In this document: positions 1 through 8,837 of the stretch, one piece after another
Position numbering within the stretch: position 1 is the stretch's first letter
Layout: every line of letters starts with the position of its first letter
Assembly (NCBI GenBank): GCA_020060185.1
Contig: JAGVAS010000065.1
Span: 1 to 39,438 of the forward strand
DNA: 39,438 nt
Reading direction: 5' to 3'
From: Desulfovibrio sp.
Lineage (GTDB): Bacteria > Bacillota > Dethiobacteria > DTU022 > UBA8154
Position numbers and translations under genes: made by a program
Notes under the pieces: model-generated
What the model was told of the DNA's origin: nothing
Databases searched by the model: none
What the model saw: only the letters and a program-made list of their open reading frames with translations

Positions 1-1514
1 CCCGGGAATATCAGGTTGGGATCCTTAATCTGAGGATTGGCCCTGATCAGCGCATCCAGGGATACCCCAAAACGCTTGGCAATAAAGAAGAGCGTATCAC
101 CTTTTTGAACGATATACTTCTTTACAGGGACAGGCGGTTTCGGCGGCACTGGCGGTGGCGGTGGCGGTGGCGGCACCGGCGGCACAGGCGGCACCACTCT
201 TATTACATCCACAACTACTTCCATCTGTACGGTACGCGTTACCTTGACAAAGACCTCAATAACAGCAGTTTGATCCAGCTTTTTGCCGTCAAGCCTGTGT
301 ATAATATCCCCAATAATACGGGCGCGCACCTGCACATTCATTCCAGGACGAGCGCCAGGTGCTGCCTTAACAAAACGGAAAGGCACGTCTTCTCTGAAAT
401 GGCGCAGTAGATCGCCAGCCTCCTCAACAAAGAAGATCTGTTTGTGCAATATTCCCCTTACCATTACCTGGTCCGTGCGGGCCTCGGCTTCCAGGTTGAC
501 AATCTGTGCAACGATCTCCAGGATCTTCGTTGGTTTCTGGGGAAGAATTACTGTGGCACGTACCGTTTCCTGTTGCAGAACATCTACTACTATACTTTCA
601 ACCTTTAAGAGTTTTCTGATAACTTGAATACCGGGACCCTTTACATCTACCACAACTTCGAGCTGAAGTGTCTCCGTTACCTTGACAAAAGCCTCAACTA
701 CCAGGGTTTGCCTTAATTCTTTACCGGGCGGGTCTAACAGTTCAAAGTCTTCCAGAACAACACGGATATTTACCTGAACATCCATCCCTGGCCTGGCGCC
801 GGGAATATCAACAGTCCTGGTGAAGGGGATATTCTCTGCAGCGTGACGGACCAGGTCACCTTCATCAACGAGAAAGATCTGCTTGTGGATCACTCCCCGT
901 ACAATTACGGTACCTTCACGCGCTTCGGCAGTAACATCGCGGACTGAAGGTATGATACGGAATATTTTCTTGGCCGTAATCGGCAAGGTGACGGTAGGTG
1001 TCAGTGTGAAGAATTGAGTATCCTCACCCACTACACTGTCAACTTTTAACAGTTCCCTTCTGACAACGATCCCCGGGCCTTTAACATCTATGACCACTTC
1101 GATCTGTTCTGTAATGGTTACTTTAACAAAAATCTCCAAGACAACCGTCTGCCTGACCCGGTCTTCATTCAATTCCGTATCAACCGTCAGGATACGAATA
1201 TTTACCTGAGCATTCATACCCGGTAAGACGCCAGGGATACCTACAAATTCTTCAAAAGGAACATCCTCGGGTACATGGCGGACTATATCTCCCAGGTCAA
1301 CCACAAAAAGCTGCTTGTGGATAACTCCGGAGACCAAAACACCGCCTTCTCTTACCTCTGTTGTTGTATCGGTAACGCTGGCAATTACATCGAAAACCTT
1401 TATGGCCTTAAAAGGTAGTGTAATCGCGGTTTCTATAGTTCTCCTTACCATAGTTTCACCGATGACCCGCTCTACTTTAAGTAACCGCCGTTCAACAATT
1501 AAGTCGGTGGACAA
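1..1514 (-). CDS. SPOCS (DUF3794) triple-repeat protein with C-terminal LysM domain, partial at left edge
   Basis: Open frame of about 504 codons that leaves the window before its stop. The TTG start at 1514 is chosen because GGAGGG lies 7-8 nt upstream and the same arrangement precedes the paralogue at 3033. Three repeats of about 150 residues each carry a SPOCS domain with the motif GVIHKQ(L/I)F.VD.GD.VRH..E(D/N)(V/I)PF followed by PGM.(A/V)QV. After them comes a proline-rich linker encoded by a GGC/GGT-type tandem repeat near 139-200, then a LysM domain (YIVQKGDTLFFIAKRFGVSL) cut by the window edge. SPOCS and LysM together occur in spore-coat or cortex-associated proteins of Firmicutes; LysM binds peptidoglycan. 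A structural or assembly role in the spore envelope is inferred. It is a close paralogue of the next gene, which lacks LysM. Confidence 0.88.
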   Translation of the reverse strand, partial: MSTDLIVERRLLKVERVIGETMVRRTIETAITLPFKAIKVFDVIASVTDTTTEVREGGVLVSGVIHKQLFVVDLGDIVRHVPEDVPFEEFVGIPGVLPGMNAQVNIRILTVDTELNEDRVRQTVVLEIFVKVTITEQIEVVIDVKGPGIVVRRELLKVDSVVGEDTQFFTLTPTVTLPITAKKIFRIIPSVRDVTAEAREGTVIVRGVIHKQIFLVDEGDLVRHAAENIPFTRTVDIPGARPGMDVQVNIRVVLEDFELLDPPGKELRQTLVVEAFVKVTETLQLEVVVDVKGPGIQVIRKLLKVESIVVDVLQQETVRATVILPQKPTKILEIVAQIVNLEAEARTDQVMVRGILHKQIFFVEEAGDLLRHFREDVPFRFVKAAPGARPGMNVQVRARIIGDIIHRLDGKKLDQTAVIEVFVKVTRTVQMEVVVDVIRVVPPVPPVPPPPPPPPVPPKPPVPVKKYIVQKGDTLFFIAKRFGVSLDALIRANPQIKDPNLIFP

Positions 1515-1573
1515 TGTTTTTTCCCTCCTTTCAACTTTTTTCTTTTTACAAGCTCACTATAATATATACAATG

Positions 1574-1597
1574 AACCCCTGTAGTGTTACAGGGGTT
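1574..1597. promoter_or_regulatory. Perfect 10-bp-arm palindrome upstream of the SPOCS-LysM gene
   Basis: AACCCCTGTA and its exact complement are separated by 4 nt. The palindrome lies between the 3' end of the paralogue (1654) and the start at 1514, and is followed on the minus strand by an AT-rich TGTATATATTATA-like box. No T-tract follows the hairpin on the minus strand, so it is not a typical intrinsic terminator. A near-identical copy precedes the paralogue at 3089-3112, which suggests an operator or a structured 5' leader. Confidence 0.5.
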
Positions 1598-1653
1598 TAA
1601 AGAAATCACAAAAAGCGACTATAAAACTGTTCACTGCTGAAGCAGATAAATGG

Positions 1654-3033
1654 TTAGCTTTCTTCCTCCGATGTAGATTTCGGCGGCGGATCCAGTGGCG
1701 GGATTACTCTTCTTACATCAGTAACTACTTCAAGCTGGACGGTACGTGTAACCTTGACGAAGATTTCTATGACAGCGGTCTGCTCCAACCTCAACCCCTG
1801 CGTATCGACAATCCTGTGCCTGATATCCCCAACAATGCGGGCACTTACCTGCACATTCATCCCCGGGCGGGCGCCCGGTGCCATTTTCACAAAGGTAAAA
1901 GGTATGTCTTCCCTGGCATGGCGTACCAGGTTGCCGGGATCTACGAAAAAGATCTGTTTGTGTAGTATTCCCCTCACGACTACCTGGTCGAAACGGGCCT
2001 CTGCCTGCAGGTTGACAATCCTCCCGACGATCTCGAATACTTTTATCGCCTGGACAGGCAAGGTTACAACCGCTCGCAGCGTCTCCTGCTGGAGAACATC
2101 CACTACGACGGCTTCAACTTTCAAGAGTTTCTTGGTTACGACAATAAACTTACCCTGTACATCGACCACTACCTCGAGCTGCAGCGTCTCTGTCACCTTG
2201 ACAAAAGCTTCGATTACCAGGACCTGGCGCAGCAGGCGGCTCGGGGGATCTATTAGCTCAAATTCTTGCACGATAACTTTTACATTAAACTGGACGTGCA
2301 TTCCTGGCCTAGCCCCGGGGATATCCACGGTTCTAGTAAAGGGAATATCTTCAGTGGCATGGCGTACCAGGTCACCCTCGTCAACAAAAAACACCTGTTT
2401 GTGAATGACTCCCCGCAGGATAACAGTATCAAAGCGTACTTCTGCTGTTACGTCGCGTACCGTAGGCAGGATACGGAAAATCTTTTTGGCAGTAATAGGC
2501 AAGGTTACCGTTGGTGTAAAAGTCTGCATGATAAGATCCTCACCGACTACACTGTCAACTTTTAGCAGTTCTTTTTTAACAATAATATCCGTATCGCGTA
2601 CATCAACAACCACTTCAATTTGTTCTGTCACGGTTACTTTAACAAAGATTTCCAATATTATCATTTGCCGTACAGTCAAAGGATCGATTAAACTGGTGTC
2701 TACCGATATGACCCTGATATCAACCTGCACATTCATACCCGGTGCGGCACCGGCAACAGGAACAAAAACCTGGAAGGGCACATCCTCATCTAGATGACGC
2801 ACCACGTCTCCCCTGTCTACAACAAATAGCTGTTTATGGATGACACCTGTTATATCTACTCCTCCGACTCCTACTTCCGTTTGGACATCCATAACATTGG
2901 CAATAACATCAAAAATTTTTATTATTTTAAAAGGCAGTACTATATCCGTTTCTACAGTTCTTCTTACCGTTGTCTCACCTATTACCCGCTCTACTTTAAG
3001 TAGTCGCCGTTCTACAATTAAGCCGTTTGGCAA
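1654..3033 (-). CDS. SPOCS (DUF3794) triple-repeat protein
   Basis: 459 aa. The TTG start at 3033 has GGAGGG 7 nt upstream. Three SPOCS repeats lie at roughly residues 33-112, 175-258 and 325-408, each with an HKQ.F(F/V)VD core and an EDIPF/EDVPF...PGM.VQ motif, joined by (K)LLKV(D/E) linkers. The C-terminus is short and acidic (PPPKSTSEEES) with no LysM. Repeat order and linkers match the partial gene to its left, so the pair arose by tandem duplication; retention of LysM in only one copy suggests divided roles. SPOCS proteins are associated with the spore coat and cell wall of endospore formers. No catalytic motif is visible and a structural role is inferred. Confidence 0.88.
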   Translation of the reverse strand: MPNGLIVERRLLKVERVIGETTVRRTVETDIVLPFKIIKIFDVIANVMDVQTEVGVGGVDITGVIHKQLFVVDRGDVVRHLDEDVPFQVFVPVAGAAPGMNVQVDIRVISVDTSLIDPLTVRQMIILEIFVKVTVTEQIEVVVDVRDTDIIVKKELLKVDSVVGEDLIMQTFTPTVTLPITAKKIFRILPTVRDVTAEVRFDTVILRGVIHKQVFFVDEGDLVRHATEDIPFTRTVDIPGARPGMHVQFNVKVIVQEFELIDPPSRLLRQVLVIEAFVKVTETLQLEVVVDVQGKFIVVTKKLLKVEAVVVDVLQQETLRAVVTLPVQAIKVFEIVGRIVNLQAEARFDQVVVRGILHKQIFFVDPGNLVRHAREDIPFTFVKMAPGARPGMNVQVSARIVGDIRHRIVDTQGLRLEQTAVIEIFVKVTRTVQLEVVTDVRRVIPPLDPPPKSTSEEES

Positions 3034-3088
3034 TGTTTTTCCCTCCTTTCAATATTGCTTTTGTAAACTTAATATAATATATACAAAT

Positions 3089-3112
3089 AACCCCCGTAGC
3101 GTTACAGGGGTT
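3089..3112. promoter_or_regulatory. Palindrome upstream of the second SPOCS gene (duplicate of the 1574 element)
   Basis: AACCCCCGTA / TACAGGGGTT arms with a 4-nt centre match the palindrome at 1574-1597, with one arm change that becomes a G-U pair in minus-strand RNA. It is followed on the minus strand by the same TATATATTATA box before the start at 3033. Here it lies in a divergent intergenic region, so it cannot be the terminator of an upstream minus-strand gene. Confidence 0.5.
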
Positions 3113-3150
3113 TATAGAAAATACAAAAAAGTTAAGGCAGATATTCTTTA

Positions 3151-3267
3151 ATGATGATTTTGCTGCCTATTGATGAGAACGGAAAAGAACCAATTTCTTT
3201 TAACGTTAAAAAGGAAATAGATATTTTTTATAGAAAAAAATTAATTGGGTTTACTTTATATTCTTAG
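3151..3267 (+). CDS. Possible small protein of 38 aa, unknown
   Basis: ATGATG start, 38 codons, stop TAG embedded in the AGGAGGG ribosome binding site of the glycosyltransferase that follows. The peptide begins MMILLPIDENGKEPISF and ends YRKKLIGFTLYS: a mixed composition that looks protein-like. Only a weak, distant AAGG precedes the start (about 12 nt). It could be a translationally coupled leader peptide, a gene remnant, or chance. I do not recognise it. Confidence 0.3.
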   Translation: MMILLPIDENGKEPISFNVKKEIDIFYRKKLIGFTLYS

Positions 3268-3278
3268 GAGGGTGTATA

Positions 3279-3986
3279 TTGACTTCTGCTAAAACAGTTG
3301 CCCTGGTACCTGCCTACAACGAAGGGCCACGCCTGACCGGTGTTTTAGAGGTGATAACATCCTGCCCCCTTGTTGATGAAACAATTGTCATAGATGATGG
3401 TTCCGTAGATGAGACATCTCAGGTGGCGGCTGCTTTCCCGGTAAAATTATTGCGCTGGGAGAAGAACAGGGGTAAAGGTGCTGCCCTGCAGGCAGGACTG
3501 GAAGAAGCCCCTGACGCTGCCCGATATCTTTTTCTTGATGCCGACCTGGTAAATTTGCGCAACGAACATCTTGAAATGTTACTGTCTCCCCTGGCCAGGC
3601 CGCAACCTCCTGTTATGACTGTGGGCATTTTCCGCCATGGCAAAAAAAACAGTGTGAACCTGGCACAGCATTATTTTTCCATCCTTAACGGGCAGCGTGC
3701 TTTATCCAGGGATTTTGTCGATATACTGCCTGACCTCAGCTGGTCGCGTTTTGGTGTGGAAATACTGCTGTCCAGGTATGCCTGGCTGGCTCAAAAACCG
3801 GTATATTATCCCGAACTTCAGGGCGTAACTCATGCCACAAAAGAAGAAAAACTGGGGTTTTATAAAGGATTTTTATACCGCCTGCAGATGTACCGGGAAT
3901 GTCTCTTTGCCCTGGCAAATTATAAAAAAATGATTAGGCTTTATCCCGGAAAAGTGCCACCGGAAATTTTGGATAGAATTAATTAA
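3279..3986 (+). CDS. Family 2 glycosyltransferase
   Basis: 235 aa, cytoplasmic, no membrane segment. The TTG start at 3279 follows AGGAGGG at 3266-3272. The GT-A fold signature is clear: VPAYNEG at residues 10-16, VIDDGSVDETS about 37-47, NRGKGAAL about 60-67, and the metal-binding DAD (LFLDADLV) about 86-88. It resembles dolichyl-phosphate-mannose-synthase-like or glucosyl-3-phosphoglycerate-synthase-like GT2 enzymes that transfer a sugar from a nucleotide donor; the acceptor cannot be read from sequence. It stands alone, divergent from the SPOCS genes and convergent with the DUF523 gene. No intrinsic terminator is seen before the convergent stop at 4016. Confidence 0.85.
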   Translation: MTSAKTVALVPAYNEGPRLTGVLEVITSCPLVDETIVIDDGSVDETSQVAAAFPVKLLRWEKNRGKGAALQAGLEEAPDAARYLFLDADLVNLRNEHLEMLLSPLARPQPPVMTVGIFRHGKKNSVNLAQHYFSILNGQRALSRDFVDILPDLSWSRFGVEILLSRYAWLAQKPVYYPELQGVTHATKEEKLGFYKGFLYRLQMYRECLFALANYKKMIRLYPGKVPPEILDRIN

Positions 3987-4015
3987 ACAAAAAAACAGGG
4001 GAAATTTGCAGAAGG

Positions 4016-4483
4016 TTACTTTTTAAAGTCAGGATAGCGGGGGAAAAGCTTTGTCTCATTAAAAATGGGAATTCCGTTTTCACGCAGCAGGGCGGCAGTA
4101 ACACCTGTACCGGGACAACGCCTTCCCGAAAAGGTTCCGTCATAGGTATAGCATGAACCGCAGGAGGGGCTGCCGTCTTTCAAAAACGCTCCTTTAACCT
4201 GATAAAGGCAGGCCAGGTACAAAATTTCCCTGGCACCCTGAAGGAAGGACTCTGTTACATTTTCGCCCGCGGTATTTAATACCAGGGCTGCTCCCTTTAA
4301 AACATCTTCTCCCTGCCCGCCTTGAATCTCGGCAGGAAGGCGGGGTGTGGAGAGCCCTCCCAGCTGCTCAGGACATACAGGTACGAGCTTTTCCAGGGGC
4401 ATGGCCATGGCGCCGCTGGGGGCCAGTTTAGTACCGTCGAAACGTGTTTTTAAACCTAGAAGGCAAGCGCTAACCAGGTACAT
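4016..4483 (-). CDS. DUF523 (YbbK-like) family protein
   Basis: 155 aa. ATG start preceded by AGGAGA at 7 nt. The sequence matches DUF523: N-terminal SACLLG...RFDG, central VPVCPEQLGGL.TPR, and the conserved cysteine motif DGSPSCG followed by a glycine-rich YDGTFSG. Family length is about 140-160 aa. The conserved cysteines suggest metal or sulfur chemistry, but the function of the family is not established to my knowledge. It is transcribed alone on the minus strand between two plus-strand genes. Confidence 0.85.
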   Translation of the reverse strand: MYLVSACLLGLKTRFDGTKLAPSGAMAMPLEKLVPVCPEQLGGLSTPRLPAEIQGGQGEDVLKGAALVLNTAGENVTESFLQGAREILYLACLYQVKGAFLKDGSPSCGSCYTYDGTFSGRRCPGTGVTAALLRENGIPIFNETKLFPRYPDFKK

Positions 4484-4631
4484 TTATATTCTCCTGTCGT
4501 TTTTTTTATTTTACATCTAAGAAAAGTTTTTAGCAAACAGCATTGGGCTCTTTGGCATTTAAACATTTCCAGGGGATCCTGAGCTATGGTAAAATAATCC
4601 CGGAGGAAAAATATTTGTAGGAGGACAAGTC

Positions 4632-5267
4632 GTGAAACAAAACGAATGGAGTGAAAGAGAAAAATTTAACCTCGGTGTAGCCTTGGAAAAGGCCATTAAT
4701 GAACTTTCGCAGGCAGACCCCCGGATCGTTTGCCTGAACAGCGGTGTAACGTACAACAGGGAACAGAAAAGTTTTATGCTGCCATATTTAAATAGAAAAT
4801 ACTTTGTCAATCACCACACCGGAGAGGTAAAATCTCTCCTTGACGGTAAGAGGGTTTCTATTCATTTACAAATACTGTTCCTGCATTATTTATACCATTC
4901 CAGTGGCGCTCCTGTAAAAGGAGAATGGATCACTTTTAAAGAACTTCCCGGGGGCCAGATCTATCTAGAACCCTATCAGAAAAGAACAATTAAACCTCTC
5001 TTGAATTATTTCGGTCAAAAAGCTGAGAAATTTGTCGAAATAGCTTTTTCCCTTGATGGAAAAACCGCTCCTTTTGGGGATGTTTCCATAATTTTACGAC
5101 CATTTCCACGAGTTCCCATAGGGTTTGTTTTCTGGAAGGGCGATGCGGAATTCCCCCCCTCGGCCAACATACTTTACGATGCTTCTGCTTCTCATTACCT
5201 GCCTACGGAGGATTATGCCCTCCTACCCGGTTTAATTATCTGGGAAATGGCCGCTTTGCTGTCGTAA
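4632..5267 (+). CDS. DUF3786 domain-containing protein
   Basis: 211 aa. The GTG start at 4632 is supported by TAGGAGG 7-8 nt upstream. The sequence matches DUF3786 proteins of anaerobic Firmicutes and Deltaproteobacteria: ITFKELPGG in the middle, then a C-terminal FPRVPIGFVFWKGDAEFPPSANILYD stretch (residues about 157-182) and an acidic EDYALLPG near the end. No signal peptide or membrane segment. Function unknown. It lies about 60 nt upstream of the ABC exporter pair on the same strand and may share its transcript. Confidence 0.7.
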   Translation: MKQNEWSEREKFNLGVALEKAINELSQADPRIVCLNSGVTYNREQKSFMLPYLNRKYFVNHHTGEVKSLLDGKRVSIHLQILFLHYLYHSSGAPVKGEWITFKELPGGQIYLEPYQKRTIKPLLNYFGQKAEKFVEIAFSLDGKTAPFGDVSIILRPFPRVPIGFVFWKGDAEFPPSANILYDASASHYLPTEDYALLPGLIIWEMAALLS

Positions 5268-5326
5268 AGTTCTACCGGAGATAAAAAATGGTTTAACGAG
5301 CTTTTTCCAGATGGAGTGTATTTTTA

Positions 5327-7066
5327 ATGAAAGAATTTCTAACCCTGAAAGATTTTTTTCTTAAATATAAATGGCACTATATATGGGGGATAATCTGCCT
5401 CCTTATTGTTGATTCCCTCCAACTTCTCGTTCCCCGCCTGCTGGGCCTGTTTACCGATACCCTGCTGGCAGAGCATGTTAATACGGCTCTTTTGTACAGA
5501 TATCTTTACTTAATAATTTTCATTGCCGTAAGTATGGCTGCTTTTCGTTACCTCTGGCGGCTCTATATCATCGGGGCAGCCCGTATACTGGAAAAACATC
5601 TGCGCGAACTTTTATTTAATCACCTGCAAAACCTTTCCCCCCGCTTTTTCCTCCAACACAAGACGGGAGAATTAATGGCGCACCTGACAAACGATATTAC
5701 AGCTGTACGCTCTTCTCTCGGTTTGAGTGTGGTTCTGCTGGTTGACGCCTTTTTCTTAACTGCCGTAACTCTTATTTTTATGTTTTCTACAGCAGATCTC
5801 AGGCTTACCCTGTTAGCTTTAATTCCCCTGCCTTTTTTAGCCTTTGGTTCTCAGAAACTGGGAGTTGGCGTTTTTAATCGCTTCCTGAAAGTACAGGAAA
5901 CATTTGCAGAATTAACAGACACTGCGCAGGAAAATATTGCGGCCATGAGAGTGGTACAGGCTTTTGCACTGGAAGAAGCAGAAAAGAAACGTTTTTCCAG
6001 AACTACGGTTAAATACATGGAAGATAATTTTAAACTGTACAAACTTTGGGGTTTTTATGACCCCCTAATCTATGTTTGCGGCTTTTTAAGCTTCATTATA
6101 GTTCTTATTTACGGCGGCAACCTGGTAATAAAAGGACGGATTTCTCTCGGGGATTTTGTAGCTTTTAATGGTTACCTGGCACTGTTAACATGGCCTATGC
6201 TGGCCCTCGGATGGGTTATTAACATCACCCAGAGGGGAAGGGCTTCCATGCAGAGGATTAACCGCTTGCTTGAACAACAGTCAGAGATCATAGATCGCCC
6301 CCCGCCTCTCTCCCTGAAAAAGGAAGACCTTCGTGACGATATTATTATGGAGAATGTTTCTTTTCAATATGAACAAAAACCTGTTTTAAAAAACATTTCC
6401 CTGACTATTCCACACGGAAAAATAACAGCCATTACCGGGCGAACAGGGAGCGGAAAATCGACCCTTATATATCTCCTTCTTCGCTTTTTTGAACCTGGCC
6501 AGGGCCGGATTCTTGTCGGGGGGCACCCTATTTCACGGATTCCCCTGAAACTCTGGCGACAGAAGTTCGGTTATGTGCCGCAGGATAATTTTATTTTCTC
6601 TACTACTATTGCTGACAATATTGCCTTTGCCCGACCCGGAGCGGCTTTGGAGGAAATTAAAAAAGCGGCAAAGATGGTTGCCCTTGATAAGGAAATTGAA
6701 AGCTTTCCTGCAGGGTACAACACTGTGGTAGGAGAAAGGGGCGTAACCTTGTCCGGGGGACAACAGCAGCGGTTGGCACTGGCCAGGGCGCTCCTGGCGG
6801 AACCTGAAGTATTAATCCTGGATGATGCTCTTTCTTCTGTCGATATTACTACCGAAGAACACATCATTAACAACCTGCAGGGCAGCAATATAAGCGCGAC
6901 AGTAATAATTATCTCACACCGCCTTAAAGTCTTACAAAAAGCAGCAAAAATCCTGGTGCTGGAGGACGGGTGTTTAAAAGAGGAAGGAACTCACCGGGAA
7001 CTGCTGAAACAAAGAGACCTTTATTTCATGCTTTGCCAGCAACAGCTTTGGGAAGAGGCAGTATAA
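5327..7066 (+). CDS. ABC exporter subunit with degenerate Walker B (heterodimer half 1)
   Basis: 579 aa half-transporter: six membrane helices in residues about 15-310, then a nucleotide-binding domain with Walker A GRTGSGKST (about 371-379), signature LSGGQQQR (about 475) and H-loop ISHR (about 529). Walker B reads VLILDDALSSVD: the catalytic glutamate is replaced by aspartate, typical of the degenerate half of heterodimeric exporters such as BmrC/BmrD, LmrC/LmrD and TM287/TM288. The partner starts 14 nt downstream and has the complementary substitutions, so the two should form one machine with one active and one degenerate ATP site. Probable multidrug or lipid export; substrate unknown. Confidence 0.9.
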   Translation: MKEFLTLKDFFLKYKWHYIWGIICLLIVDSLQLLVPRLLGLFTDTLLAEHVNTALLYRYLYLIIFIAVSMAAFRYLWRLYIIGAARILEKHLRELLFNHLQNLSPRFFLQHKTGELMAHLTNDITAVRSSLGLSVVLLVDAFFLTAVTLIFMFSTADLRLTLLALIPLPFLAFGSQKLGVGVFNRFLKVQETFAELTDTAQENIAAMRVVQAFALEEAEKKRFSRTTVKYMEDNFKLYKLWGFYDPLIYVCGFLSFIIVLIYGGNLVIKGRISLGDFVAFNGYLALLTWPMLALGWVINITQRGRASMQRINRLLEQQSEIIDRPPPLSLKKEDLRDDIIMENVSFQYEQKPVLKNISLTIPHGKITAITGRTGSGKSTLIYLLLRFFEPGQGRILVGGHPISRIPLKLWRQKFGYVPQDNFIFSTTIADNIAFARPGAALEEIKKAAKMVALDKEIESFPAGYNTVVGERGVTLSGGQQQRLALARALLAEPEVLILDDALSSVDITTEEHIINNLQGSNISATVIIISHRLKVLQKAAKILVLEDGCLKEEGTHRELLKQRDLYFMLCQQQLWEEAV

Positions 7067-7080
7067 AAAGGAGACAGTTT

Positions 7081-8835
7081 ATGCATGAATACCACCACTT
7101 CCACGATGAATCGACTCCTGGCTACGATCCACACATATTTAAGCGCCTGCTCCTGTATGCCCGGCCTTATACCGGATTGCTTTGCCTCTCTTTTCTTTTA
7201 ATACTTACAGTTACAGCAATTCAGCTTGCTCAACCTTATATTCTTAAGGTTGCCATCGATGACTATATTCTCGGCCCAGGCTCTCCCGGGGGATTACAAA
7301 AACTGGGAATAATTTTTTTATTCTTTTACGTTACAGGAATGCTCCTGCATTATGTGCAATTTAATATCCTTATGCAAACAGGACAACGCATCATTAATGA
7401 TATTCGTACCGATGTCTTTTCACACCTGCAAAAACTCTCCATTCCCTTTTTTGATAGAAACCCGGTAGGAAGGCTGGTAACCAGGGTCACGAACGATGCC
7501 GAGACGTTGAATGAAATGTATACGAGCTTCCTGGTAAATCTCTTAAAGGATCTTTTCTTACTGGCAGGAATAATAATCATAATGTTGCGCCTGCATACTG
7601 CACTGGCTCTCATCTCGTTCAGCGTCATCCCCCTGGTTGCACTGATCATTATTCTTTACCGGAGAAAAGCCCGCCCGGCTTTCCGGGAGCTGCGTAAACA
7701 ATTAACGCGCATCAATGCCTTTTTTGCTGAAAATATTGCAGGTATCAGAATAATCCAGGTCTTTCTCCAGGAAAAGCAGCGCTTGAACCTCTTCCGGGAA
7801 ATCAATGAAAATTATTTCCTGGCCAGCTTGCAGGAAATTAAAATTTTTGCCGTTTTCAGACCGGCAATGGATTTGTCACGTTCCCTGGCTCTGGCCCTTT
7901 TGCTCTGGTACGGGAGCGGAGCTGTACTGCAAGGATTTATTCCTTTTGGCATTATCTTTGCTTTTATTAATTACCTGGATCAATTCTTTCGCCCGTTATA
8001 TGACATTAGTGACAAGTATAGCATACTTCAAGCCGCAATGGCCTCCGCAGAACGTATTTTTGAACTTATAGACCAAAAAGAGGAAGTAGCCAACCCCTCC
8101 AGTCCCAGGGCCCTTGAAGGTATCCGGGGAGCTATAGATTTTGAAAAGGTATGGTTTGCCTATACAAATGAAGACTGGGTTCTAAAAGACGTGTGCTTTA
8201 ATATTAAACCGGGTGAAAAAATTGCCGTAGTAGGACCGACAGGAGCAGGAAAAAGCTCGCTGGTAAATCTTATCAACCGCTTTTATGATGTTAAAAAAGG
8301 AACTATAAAAGTCGACGGGCTTAATGTAAAAGAATTCGACCTTAAGGACCTGCGCAGGCACATAGGAATTGTACACCAGGATGTTTTTCTTTTCAGCGGT
8401 TCTGTTAAGGAAAACATTACTTTAAATACTCTTTCCTTAACATCAAGTCAATTGGAAGAGGTAGCACGAGCCGCCAATGCCTATGAATTCATTCAGAAGC
8501 TTCCACAGCAATTTGATACACCCCTGGGTGAAAGGGGTATTGGCCTCTCCACAGGACAGCGCCAGTTGCTGGCCTTCGCCCGTATACTTGCTTTTAATCC
8601 TGCCGTCTTTATCCTCGATGAAGCCACCGCCCATCTAGACACCTATACGGAAAACCTTTTGCAGGAAACCCTTGATTATGCCACCAAAGGCCGAACTTCC
8701 ATCATCATCGCTCATCGCCTTTCCACCATAAAAAAAGCCGATCGCATTTTTCTAATCAGCGGGGGAAAGCTGACAGAGATAAAGAGCTTTGACGAGCTTG
8801 TAGAAAATCTTGACCGTTATTTCGGGGAAGTATAG
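7081..8835 (+). CDS. ABC exporter subunit with catalytic Glu (heterodimer half 2)
   Basis: 584 aa. The ATG at 7081 is preferred over an in-frame start at 6970, because AAGGAGA sits 7 nt upstream and the longer form would overlap half 1 without family-like sequence. The N-terminus is His-rich (MHEYHHFHDE). Six membrane helices, then Walker A GPTGAGKSS (about 385-393), a non-canonical signature LSTGQRQ (about 489), Walker B VFILDEATAHLD with the catalytic glutamate, and H-loop AHR. The active site is formed by this Walker A/B with the LSGGQ of half 1; the degenerate site pairs the Asp Walker B of half 1 with LSTGQ here. A structured repeat starts 2-3 nt after its stop. Confidence 0.9.
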   Translation: MHEYHHFHDESTPGYDPHIFKRLLLYARPYTGLLCLSFLLILTVTAIQLAQPYILKVAIDDYILGPGSPGGLQKLGIIFLFFYVTGMLLHYVQFNILMQTGQRIINDIRTDVFSHLQKLSIPFFDRNPVGRLVTRVTNDAETLNEMYTSFLVNLLKDLFLLAGIIIIMLRLHTALALISFSVIPLVALIIILYRRKARPAFRELRKQLTRINAFFAENIAGIRIIQVFLQEKQRLNLFREINENYFLASLQEIKIFAVFRPAMDLSRSLALALLLWYGSGAVLQGFIPFGIIFAFINYLDQFFRPLYDISDKYSILQAAMASAERIFELIDQKEEVANPSSPRALEGIRGAIDFEKVWFAYTNEDWVLKDVCFNIKPGEKIAVVGPTGAGKSSLVNLINRFYDVKKGTIKVDGLNVKEFDLKDLRRHIGIVHQDVFLFSGSVKENITLNTLSLTSSQLEEVARAANAYEFIQKLPQQFDTPLGERGIGLSTGQRQLLAFARILAFNPAVFILDEATAHLDTYTENLLQETLDYATKGRTSIIIAHRLSTIKKADRIFLISGGKLTEIKSFDELVENLDRYFGEV

Positions 8836-8837
8836 TA

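Noticed and set aside
139-200. CRISPR-like or minisatellite array of GGTGGC units
   Set aside because: It is the coding sequence of a poly-proline linker between SPOCS and LysM domains on the minus strand, not spaced repeats.
6970-7080. Longer form of the second ABC exporter half starting at 6970
   Set aside because: It overlaps the end of half 1 out of frame, the added sequence is not family-like, and ATG 7081 has an AAGGAGA site.
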